From Caenorhabditis elegans (Eukaryota > Nematoda > Chromadorea > Rhabditida > Rhabditidae), in contig NC_003284.9 in NCBI RefSeq assembly GCF_000002985.6, positions 2,170,001 through 2,234,000 on the forward strand: DNA of 64,000 nt. The letters run 5' to 3'. How positions within the stretch are numbered: the first letter of the stretch is position 1; every line of letters starts with the position of its first letter. The translations under genes and the position numbers were made by a program. Shown one piece after another: positions 10,893 to 22,900 of this stretch. A model generated the notes under the pieces. It was given only the letters and a program-made list of their open reading frames with translations. It ran no database searches and was not told the origin of the DNA.

Positions 10893-10901
10893 ATGAAATG
10901 A
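10893..10901 (+). promoter_or_regulatory. Minimal upstream ORF overlapping RasGAP start
   Basis: Directly after the acceptor at 10887, the leader reads CCAACATGAAATGAGTCGG. The first ATG (10893) gives Met-Lys-stop, and its stop overlaps the main start ATG at 10898. A ribosome starting at the first ATG would terminate on top of the main start, which would lower or gate translation of the long form. Confidence 0.55.
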
Positions 10902-13900
10902 GTCGGTCTAACGAGAACAATGCTGAATTTGATCATGTAGAGAATGACACCGATGAGCAGGACAACGATGCAAGTTGCCAAGATCAAGTAAGCCAAACTG
11001 ACCCGATTGAGAACGGAATTGTGATAGAAGAAATAAAAGACCACGAAGAAAATAAAAGTCCGATAAGTCTTATCGTCAGTCCCGATGGATCTGAAAATTC
11101 GACTGAAGAATTCAATTCTTTAAATGTTTCTTTATTACCGCCGTCTGAACGAAAACCGTCACGGAATTTAGAAGATATCGATAGAACTCTTGATGAACTG
11201 CAGGACCTTGCTGAAGATGCATTTCTCACCGCACAGATGGCTCAGGGAAACCAAGCTAAATTGTTTGATAAACTATTCGAGTCTAGCACAGTTTACCTGA
11301 AAAAGTGTGAAACTGTACCGGAAGACCTTACCAAACAACAATTTTCGGACGAGGACGGAATTTTAGAAGAAATTGAGGAGGCCGTAAGAGACGCAGAGGA
11401 GAAGCAGTACGAGCCAAACCATGTGAGCGTTGTACTGGATACAGAGTGCAGTTCTGATGATGAAGTCGCTAGCGATCGGTACCCAGGTGTAGGAAACATT
11501 GATCAGTTGAGACATGATGACAATTCACTTCGGAATGTCGGAGGGCATCGAGTGCGACAACGTGTTGCGAGTGTAAGTTGGAACAGGGGTGGGTGGCAAA
11601 ATGCCGATTTTAAAGAGGGACTAGAGTTTGAAATAGCCTAAGATAATTTCAGAAAAAAACTATATTCCAGCTGCTGCAAAATCTCAGATTTTAGAAAAGT
11701 TTGTCAATTTTTTTTTTACATTTTGTCTGGCCAAAAAAACATTTTCGAAATTGTTTGAAAAGTCGCTTTGAAAAATTAGGTTTCTTTGAATCAATGTTAG
11801 TATATTTTAACAAAATGCTCACAAACTCTACTCATCCTTTGAATGTTTTGAAAATCGGAAATTTCCGAATTATCCAATTGCAGAAAATTTTTGATTGATT
11901 GCCGCCCACGTTTGTTTTTGAAAAAAAATGTTGAAAAAAAATACTATAATCATAATTTTCAATTTAAAGTTAGCAGTTTTTGCTGACTAAAATTTTTCAC
12001 ATGTGCTGGAAATAAACTTTTTTCAATTTAAAGATGAAATAGCGCCAGTAAAAAATTGTTAAAAACTACACCCAAATTTACTACGTACAACTGAAAGGTT
12101 AAAAGTGGCAATTTCGGAGTTTTTGCCACTTTTAAAAACTATTGCAATGTTGCATGTTGTACAATGTTTGAATATAAGAAATGAAAACATAAATAGACCA
12201 TGAAATTTGAATTTCAAAAAATGGCAAAAACTGTGTAATTGACACTTTGACCGTCAATAAAAAGTTTTCAAAAAATTATTGAAAAGTTTCACTGTGATTT
12301 TAGGTCATTTTGGAACCATAGGAAAAAATTTAAATATTTTCCCTATAGGCACCACTTTACCTCTAAGCTGCTCATATTATGATATATCTTGTTACAGAAT
12401 GCTACATTGAACGATCGTCGCTCAATAATTTCTGGGCACGAAAGGGCGAGAAGCAACGATTCCAGGGCTACCAGTCTATTCTCATCGTCGATAGCCTCGT
12501 TCCGTCGTCCAATTTCTCATTTTTCGATTGACAACTCATGTTTCGACATTAATGATCCACCGACACAACGTTCGCTTATGTGTACACCGGTTGAAAAAGT
12601 AAGCAACTTTTTTTTATATACAAGAAAAGTTCATTCGTAAAACAAATCTCAAAAATGGTTGGCACCACTAACAGATTTTCCAGCTGTCAAGGCTCTGGGC
12701 AGATGCGTTGAAAAACGTTTCAATGTTTCATGAAAATTGTTCTTGTGTATTTGCAAAGTTAGTTCACATTCTGCTAAAATGATATGAACTAGAATGTTTC
12801 TAGTTCATATTGCTAAAAGTTGGCTACGACTTTTAATAGTTACTCAATAATTTATTCAAGTAATTTCTTATAGAGAACTGCCAAAATTGATGAAAACATC
12901 ATGGTTGAACTTTTTAAAATCAAAGGTAAAACGGAATCATCACTCACTTTTCACAAAAGTATCATAAAATTGATGCCCAAGTACATTAAAAAATCTCAAC
13001 AACTTGCCTTACTCCACTGTTAAAAAAACAGAGCTTCTATCAATAGTTTTGTTAACCAAGAAAATTACAATTTTTTTGCAGATGTTCGTCAAGAATTCAA
13101 GATCTGCTCCCGAGATGCGGGTTCATGAAACCAAAATCCAACCATTTCTACCTTCGCCATCACCATCGAATGATGCGACAACAACAACTAGTGATGTAAC
13201 CGCACAATCTTCAATTTAACATTTAAAAAATGTTTTTTTTTCAGCCCAGCGTCTCATCAGAAATTTCCATGGAGCAACCCATCCAGCCTATTGTTAGTAA
13301 CTTGAAGCTTCGTTTGAGTGAAGGTTTATCCGAAACTGTATCACCAGCAGCATCGCCGATAGTAAAAACTAAGGTACGGAGTATTATAGAACTTATAGTG
13401 AACTCAAATAAAATGTCTTTCAGAGCCGGAAAGAGAAGAAAACAAATCAGCAAATGTTGAAAGGGTCTGCTAGTTCCCCCAATATGAATTCTCAAAATTT
13501 GATAATCAACCGGAAAACCACCGAGGTAGGGTTTTCGCATCAGAACCGTAAATCAGAATCAATATTTTTCGAAATACAAATTTTATACGCTCCCAACTAC
13601 AACAATTTGTAATTCGTTTTTTGCTAGTTCTAGAGAGATGGGGGGGGGGGGGTTTGATTTATACTCCTCAAGACGTACTCCACAAGTCACCAATATTCAA
13701 CATTCAACATATATTCTAAATGTCTAATTTTGAAAATCATTTCATCTTTCCCATGACTTATTATTCCGACTCGTCTAGTATTGAAAGTTGTGATACTTTT
13801 GAATTTTCGGATGATTCGGTTTTTGAAGTATGCCGAGCCTAAGTTGATGTAGTTTTTTTTTTGACACGTTTTTTTTACACGAAAATTACCACTTTTAATT

Positions 13901-16900
13901 GCGTCTTGCACCCTCAAAACGCATTATTTCCGTCACATTAATGGTGACACATCTGGGCTTCTCAAAAAAATTATTGATGGAGTTAAAGAACAATTTGATA
14001 TTTCATAAATGTAAAAACAGAGTTGAGTACAATTTTGAAAATCTTCAAACAACTATTTAGTCATGTTGTAATTTTGAAAATGTTATAAAGTATTAATAAT
14101 TAAAATAGTTGGTCTGAAACGGTTGTTTTGAACCTTTCAAGTTTTCTAGTTCGTTTTACTGTCAAAAAAAATTTCAAAAAAGCGTTTCATATATCTCTAG
14201 ATTAATATTATTGTTTACTGACAACTTTTGTTGTAGAAATATTTTGAAAATGGCTCACATTTGGCAAAAAGCATCCTTCTTTGTTCTTACCTGGAATATA
14301 TGTAGTTTTTTGAAAATTTCTTCCAATTAGAAATTCAACTCACCTACTGATTTCAGTTGAAAAAAAAAACAAAATTTTAGAGATGTACCTGAAAACAAAT
14401 TCTTAATGTTCAAATTCGGATTACCAATTTTACAGGCTGACGTTGAAAACGACAAACCAAAACCGAATACAAACAGGACGTTCGAAGTGGTTACAGTTAG
14501 TGTTGTCAATGTGGATTTTGCTAGAAAACCCAAAAAATCGGTGTATATCATGGCGAAATTCGATGGTAAAGATGTCCACCGTTCTTCGAAGTTACGAAGG
14601 TGATTTAATGGAAAAATGTATTATAGTTCACCAAAATAATGCAAATTGAATTACTGGGGGTAACGTAGGTCCAAGCCAACTCCGCCAAGCTTCCGGTAAG
14701 CGTATAACAGTTCCGCAATATTAGGGATTGCCGGTAGGCTATAATTTTAGAGAAACATGTCCAAAATTTCATTTGCCGCACATTACTTGTAAAAAAGTAA
14801 CTTGGTACATGGCTAGGAAGAATCACTCTCATTTACAACCACCACCAACACAAGGGGAGAGCAACAGAGCAAGCGGAAAGAATGTACGTCACAAAATACC
14901 GGCAGAGGCCGCATAGATCAAACTGTAGATAAGACATCTTGTGTGCACAGGACCACACAACAGTATATTTTTCTTTTTTGAACATTAAAGGTAAATTAGC
15001 CACTGGAGATTTAGTCTAAATACACTTATATTGATCCAAAACAACCGAATATCAAAATAAAACACTCCAAAAAAATTTAGATATTGTTTTAATTTCCAGT
15101 CAAAGTTTTGGCAAATTGCCAAATTTTTGAAAAATATGCGTTTTTAAGGAAATCCAGAGCAATGCCGCATGCCTAAAATATATTGTCATGCTGGCACCAT
15201 AGAACAGCTTTAGAAGAAACTTATCAAAAATGTTGTTTCTTGCACAGTTAACTTTAACTTTGAGAGCTCCTTGTTTAAAAGACGACATTCAATCGGAAAT
15301 GAAACACTTCCAGAAGATGCAAAGTGATATCAGAACGGAAACTCAATTTCCGATGTGATCTGAGAGACTGGGCGAGATTCTCATTTTGATAATGAGGACG
15401 GTGCCAATGAGATTTGCGCATTTCACTTTTTCCTACCCCCCCCCCCCCCCCCCCCTCCTACTAGTATCTCATTCAATTTCACTCCGAATAGAAACATTAG
15501 TGTTACCACGCGTACAACAAAAGCAGTAAATTTATCGGTACGCCTCCACGTCGCGATTGTCCCAATTTTCCGCAATTTTCCTCAATTCTCCAAAATGCGG
15601 GTTGTTTTTCATTTTACTTATGGTGAATGTTTTTCCCATTGCTTTTCATTGCGGGTGTTAGAAAAATATATTTGAAATGGCGGAGCAATGTGTTGAAGGG
15701 AAGAAAAGTGTATATAATTGATGGCAATTTTGACGTTAATATTCTATTTCTTTTTTTTTTTTGCAGTGACAATCTCGTCCACGACTTCTCCGTTGAGACA
15801 ACAAATTCTTTTTCCAACTTGCACCTCGTTTTTCTAGAAGGTTGGTTTTTATAATTAAACTGCGAATTTTTTCAAAAATCCAACTCCACAAAAAAACATT
15901 TTCTGGTTACTTAAAGGTGGAGTAGAGTCATTTTGAAATTTCGCTATAAATGATAGAAAATGAACTATAATGACGAGTATAAATTTTTAAAAAATTCAAG
16001 TAGGCAGAAAATAAAAACAATTTTTTTTTGAATTCCCGCTCTAAGCGGTTTTTGGCGCAATACTGAGTGTTTTTTTTTTGAAGATTCGATGTGAAATAAC
16101 GTTTAAAAATTATTATTTCAAGTCAAATTATCGATTTTTAGGCTAATTTTGAAATTTTACCAAGTTTTATATACGGAGAAATTTCTGAAAAAAGAATGAA
16201 AAAACGGTGTCTTACATCGAATGTTAAAGGAAAAAATAAAACTATTCTACTTGTTGGCGCGGGAATTCGTAAATAAAATATCTAATTTTTTTAATTTTTG
16301 CATAATTGATAAAATCATTCAAACAAATTATTAAAATCATATACATTTTTTGTTAGCTTTAAATTTTCCAAAATTCATTGATGAGTCCTATTAAGATATT
16401 AGGACATTTTAGCACCGTAGTTGAAATTTTCAGTTTTTTATCTTCCACTGGCCTTAGTTCACCTTTAAATGCAAAAAAGAACAAATTTCAATAGAAAATT
16501 TCCATTTGTAAATTTTGTATAAACTTGACAATTGAACAGTTAAATGGGTTGTAGGTTCATGTTAAATTCCATTTCCGGTTGCCTGTGATGTAATGAGTTG
16601 AATTGGAAAAAATGTGTATTCGCGCCATTCAATTCTGATCCATTCCTCGGTTCGTTCTATCAAAAACCACCCCAATTCATGACCTTTCTCCCAACTAGTT
16701 CTCTTTAATCATCAAACATCACACAGGGTCGAAGGCAAAAGTGGCTCGTCCTGTGGGAAAGGTGTCAATTGCAAAAAAGGATCTTGAGGTTGGAACTCCG
16801 TTTGAGCAAACGTTGAAACTGTGTGCCGTGTCTAAGTATCTCGACTTCTGCGGCCAAATTTGTGTTGATATCCGACGCCGAGCCGGCTCGTTCTCTTTGA

Positions 16901-19900
16901 GGTGAGTTAGTTCGATTAATTTAAATATTCCACTGAAAACTTTTAAAAGGCTGCTGTTAAAATTGAACAATTTTCAAAACTTACAACGAATCCTAAAACC
17001 GATTGTCAAACGTCTCATAATCATCACACCATGTGTTATTTTCCTATCACTATTTACAGAGCGTGCTGTTCTTATCAATTGCATACTTGTTTCCTATTCT
17101 GATTTATGCCTTCAGCTCCTCCCGAAAACCTTTTTTTTGCTCAATTATTGCAAAGTGTTTTCCCGTTTTTTCCAAGAGAAGTTCAAACATCTCACGTTAT
17201 TCTTTTGTTTTTTTTTCTTGCTGGGACCTATTCATTGATGCTTAAGCGAGCATATCTCATCAAACAAAAGTCAGAAGCAAGTCATATGTAGTTTGGTGAA
17301 GAATAGTGAGAGCATTTGTACATTGTTTAAAAGTTTTGACAGTTCAAAAACTGCTTTCCAATTTCATCTTGCAAATTGAAAAATTGTTAATTCGTTCAAC
17401 AATCAGTCTAGCGGAAAAGCTAACAAAAAACTTTCCAACTACAAATCAATCAAAATTAACAGAAAATTTAATGTCATAAATCTGTTGTGAAACAATACCC
17501 TAGGATTATATTACCTACGCATACATGAATTCTTCTCGGTTTTGTATTTTAATCCCCAGGCCGCATTTTAGTTCCTTTTTAGTTTTTTTTTGTGCAACCC
17601 GAACCTCTATGTTTTATTTTGTCAGTTGGTTATTGCTTGTGAACAAACTTTTTTTTGGAACAAATTAAAGTGTTTAGCTTTGCTACCTAATAGGATTTTC
17701 CTATTCAACTTTGTGCAAAATTATAAAAAAATGTATTATAGTGACTTTTTCATTTTTTTTTCCGAAAATATTCTTTGCAAATATTAATAGTAGTAATTGT
17801 TTTTGAAATGCTGATTTCCAAAAAATTTTACTCAACAAAAAAAATTACTATTTAGTTATAAATTTCAGTGTAAAATTATGTCTGTAGTACAGAAGTTTTT
17901 TTTACAATAAAATTGGCGCCTGAGCCCCCCCCCCCCCCCAAAAAAAGTGGATGTCACAACAAAAACCAGTTGCTCAAAATTCTTCACCTTAAAGTTTTAA
18001 TAACCTTTCTCGTGACACCTCGTGTGTTTTTGCTTTTCGTTTGTTTAAAATAACATTTCAAGAACGTGGGTTATAAAATTTTTTTGCGATCTCAGAAATC
18101 TGCGAAAAAAAAACAAAATGAAAACACACATTCAAATACACTTATTTTGACGGGGGTGGTGAGGTGCTTGAACATTATTGCTTCCGAATACCACTTCTTC
18201 TTTTTCGCATGTTTTTCTTTCTGCTTGACCTGTCATATTCCTATTTTTGTCGCTACTTCTCGGCGTGGGTGGTATTTGAAGCCGCCCCCCATTGACATAT
18301 AAATATATTTATATGTATATACGTGAATATATTTGTTTTTTATAACAGCAGTGCCTAATTCTGCTTTTTCAACATTTCTATAATAAATTAACGTTTAAAG
18401 GATAAACCGCAATCACCAAATAGCATTTTTAAAAATTCAAAATTTTGTAAAATTAGAATTTTCTGAAAATTTAATAAATTCTCTATGTTTGCCATTTTTT
18501 GAAGTAGACGATGAAAACAAAAAAATTTGCTCCGATTTTCATGCACTACTTTTTAAAAGAATTTTAATGTTTAACAGTGCTGCAATTTTTTCAAAAAATG
18601 GCGAAAACTCAGTAATTGCCACTTTCTGACTATCAAAAAAAATTTTTCTAAAATTTTTTAAAAAGTTTTACTATGATATTTGGCCATTTTGGGGCACCAT
18701 AGGAGTAGCTCCTCCACCTTTCAGTCTTTGTTTATGCGGGAAAAAAACTCGCCGCCTTAATCAAGATACCCATCAAAAGTTGATGAAAAAACTCCTATTT
18801 TTCTTTAAGTCATTGTGTAAAAAATTAAAAAAAAAAACTTCCGCGTTATTCTGTATCATGGATGGTTAATTGTGAAAATCACATTAGAAAATTTTAATAC
18901 TTCTCGTTATCGCAAAAAAGTCACATTATGATCGTTTTGCACTTCTCATATATCTATTGATGATTCTTCATGAAATCAAAGCACCGGAAGCCGTGGGAAG
19001 TGATGCTCTTTCAACTGATATTGTGATATTAATGAAAGTGACATTGCACCGCAAAGCTCCCTCGCCCGAGTGAGCAAACAGCTGTTTGGCATGCGTCCAA
19101 CTCACGTTTTCTCTTGATCGCCGTAACGTTTTTTTTTTCCTGCTTTCGTCCCTGCGTGGGAGTTTCCGTTCCATTATCATTGTGCATGCTCTTCACCTTT
19201 TTTGACCGTTTCTTTTAGGTAAAGAAAGGAATGCGTGGGTTGCGTAGGAAAACAGAAAACAGAAAACAGGCGTCAATTGAAAAAGTGGGAGAACAAATTG
19301 GTGTGAAAATTGAGAACACGGAGTAGTGAGAGTCCAATAAATATGAATTACACATTGTACTTGGCTCAATTGCATTACATCTTTTGTCGGCGCAAAGAAA
19401 AGGGCCCCCGGAAGTTGGAGAAAGTTGCACTCCGATATTTCTTTCATTTACTCTCCCCAATGAAAGATGCACAAAAATGCATCTTTTTCGGCTGACTCCC
19501 AGAATTTTTTGCTTATAATTGGATGCACTTCATGAATAATTTTAGTTTCTCGGGCCCACTAGCTTTGTCTCTTGACTTCTAATTAATATTCCACGAGGCT
19601 TTTCAGAGCAAATGCAATTATTCTTAAAAATGTGATGAAACACAATAAAGTGCTCTTTTGCTCTTGCTTACTATGATATATTTTTTCTCCAAAAAAAATC
19701 TTGCGAATCTTTCATCTTTGAAATTTGAAACGTCGTTTTTTTTCTGTTGCTTCTCCGTTAAATTGAGCTGATTCGGAACTCCCAGTAGCACATCTGGAAG
19801 ATGCGCTCTTCAACTCCCTCGCCTCGTTTTCTCTGGCTCATTGCATCCTCCTCACCGCCACACTGTGATCTTGGCTCCTCTTTATCACCCTCTCAAGACG

Positions 19901-22900
19901 GGTCAAACCATATGATTGCTCGAACTATTTCAAGAGGCTGCTCAATCGTTTTTCGGCCCAAATTAATGTTTTGAATTTTAGGAAAATTGTTTGCTGTTTT
20001 CCTTGGATTTTGTGTAATATGTACATTGTATATTTATTCAAAAGGAAGTAGAGTTTGTGGGAATTCGGCTTAAATAGACAAAAGCTAGCCCAAAGCGACC
20101 GAACTTCATAATGACACTTCTTCAAAAAATTTCCAAAAAATTTAGCATGTGTGTAGTATACACACTTGCTCCAAAAATATTTTCCAATTGTTTAACCGAA
20201 ACGTGGAATTGCTTTAAATTTCTGGGCTTAGAAAAAAGATTAAGCCAGGGTGGTAGGCGGGCCTACTACAGAAATACCAAATTTTTTATACCGGGTTAAA
20301 TTTCGAAAAATAGGAGGAAAAATTTGATGAAATCCTTAATTTAACCATTTTTTGTTGCAATTTTAAGTAAATATAGATCTAAAATAATCAAAATTAAATG
20401 CATATTGGTTTGAAGCTGAGACAAAAAAGTTGGCGAAATTTCAGATTTTAACAAATTGTGGAGGTTTTTTTTTCGAATTTTGTTGCAAGTGTTTTGAAAA
20501 GCCTTATTATGAAATTTGAACGTTTTGGGTCAGTTGTAGTCAATTTAAGCAAAATACTCACAAACTCTAGTCCCCATTGTCAGAAAAGTTTATTTAATTT
20601 GATAAAAAAGTAAATTTCAAAAAACAATCAATATTCGTGACCCCTGTCAAATTTGAATATTATTTTAAAATCAAGTTTTTTGCAAAATTGTTTTGAAAAT
20701 GTTTCCATACCAAAATAGGTTTTTAAATTTTTGAAAATTTCAAAAATCTGTCAGAAAAAATCTGTCCGAAAAAATCTCATCTGGACACCTTAAAACCCAT
20801 TCATCTAATGACTTTAAACTTTTATATTCAATCCTCCATCATTCTTTTCTTAACTCTCATCACCCATTAATAAAATAACAAATAGGCCGACGTTTCGCGG
20901 TGCTATAAATTTAATCTAATGGCAAACACATTTTGCGGGAAAACGGCGCGGTCTTTCGCTTTAATTCACCATCAGAAAAAAAGTAGAGGGCAAGTTGAGT
21001 TCCTCCCGAAGGTATAGGGTGGCTCATCTGTTTTGTTACAAACCGTTCTTATAAAACCATCCAGCCGAGTTGATTGTCACAGACAACACTAACTATACAA
21101 ATAACCACCCCCGCAAGAAGACGAGACGCCCTCGAGTACTTTTGTGATCTTGCGTATGGTGTTTTTTTCTTAATGTATTAGAATACATACTGAAATGCGC
21201 GCTAAAACAATATTTCTAAAAACACTCTTTATTCAGTTTTGGTACTTGTGTAGTTACTACAAAATATTTTTTGCAATTTTTGAAAAAAAAAAGTAAACTC
21301 TTTTTGAATTTTAGGCTTAGGAATAGTCGTTTCTAAGTCTTAGCAGTTCTAAGAATTTCAAACAATTAGCCCCAAATGGGCTTAATTGAACGAATTTCAA
21401 AATAAAATTTCTGTAAATTTTCTTATATATTTTTATATTGTTTTTAGGACGGTTCAAAATTTCGAAAAAAAAGTGGCCAAAATTGGAAATTTTAACTTAA
21501 TTTTTTAAACTATTTTCTACCGTATTTCTACCGTCATAGTAAAATTTCTATAACAATTTTGACAATTTTCACCTAAAAACTCGTTTAATCGGGCAAATTT
21601 TGGGTCCGAGGATTCTGCGTCTTATTAATGAAATTAGTCATTCATTACTTATTCATGCGCTCTTTCAAGTCAAACCAACTAGTGTCATTTTCCGTCCTTC
21701 GCATTGTGTGCGATTCAAAAAACAACTCATATTATGTTTCATTTTTGAATAGACCCATGAAACGACACCCCCGCTTTTTGGTCTTCCATTTGTGTCTTGT
21801 TTTGTCTCACTCTCTAAATTGTAGTAGTAATAGCACGCCCGCGCTTATTAGAAATTGTAGCAATTCCGGAAAAAGGATCTAAGAAGAAGTGGGGCACTGC
21901 AAATATTTTTATAAATAGCGAGAAATATATATATATACACTTGTCAACCCCCGCATTCGTCGTAGATTTGAAATCTGAAATAATTTGAGAAGAAAAGTTG
22001 TTATCCTGTTCAGTTTGTCTATCTTATAAGAGCTTTCTTCTACTCCTATTTTAGTTCCGCCTTTCTTCATTGAATATTCAATTTTGTTTTTTTGACTCAC
22101 ACTTCTCAAAATATGATTAAGTTAACTTCATTTCCCTTCTTCCTCTTCCTCTGAAGAATAGCATCCTCTGTTTGAATTGAATCTATATATCCTATTGTTC
22201 CATGTTCCATGTTCCAAGCACAAAAGTGTCTTGGCAGGAGAAAAGGAACGTTCTTTTTTCCGCTAACGTCATTCTGTAAACAACCCGTTTGGCCTTGCAC
22301 AAAGCTGATAGGTAAGCAATGTGCGACTAGAATTGGTCGTAGACAAGATGTTTCTTTTTTCCATTTATTAAATGTAGGTCCGTATTTTCTAATGTTTCCT
22401 GCAACTCATTCTTCGACTGAAATAACATTTGAACTTTTTGAAGAGTTTGTACTTTTGCAACACTTTCCACTTAAACTGATAAGTTTGTTTTCTCCGCAAA
22501 CAAATGGTTCTATCTTGCAGAGTCGTCGACTGTGGTGGATTGAAGCTCAAAGAAAATCAAACCCTTCTTCTTCTTGTCTCTACTATTCACAATTCCAGCG
22601 TGAGTGCATTTTTCTCTGTGGCTTTCTCTTTAGCCGGCTCCTCTTAAAAGACAAAAAGTCCTTTTCAGGAAGTGGGCAAATTGTCCATTGACGCAGAGGA
22701 GAAGCGCAGCAAGGAATGGTTAGAAATGCCATGTGCTGAAGGAATGCTTTCTCTAAAGTTAACCCTCTGGCAAGATCTCCTCAAGGGTATCAATTCGGTC
22801 TTTCACGGTCAAGTCAGAGTTGACGTTGACGAGAACTGGAAGTCCGGTCCGGCAAAGTGGTTCTACCTGCGCTCCAAAGCTAATGAAGACGGAGAAGGTG

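Larger units (their letters stand above)
16902..22520 (+). other. 5.6 kb RasGAP intron, no nested gene seen
   Basis: The largest intron of the gene separates the C2A exons from the C2B and catalytic exons. It holds a C15 tract (17925-17939) and a copy of the dispersed AT-rich repeat (about 18470-18720). Near 18900-19500 there is more complex sequence without a closing exon set. Its size and position just before a possible internal start make it a candidate site for a second promoter. Confidence 0.5.

Noticed and set aside
21312..21325. TTTTAGGCTTAGG, a near-telomeric repeat unit.
   Set aside because: Fewer than two full TTAGGC units; expected by chance.
22209..22691. A 160-codon open frame on the + strand.
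   Set aside because: It runs through a RasGAP intron and exon in another frame, has no family match and is contradicted by the C2-domain reading of 22521-22599.
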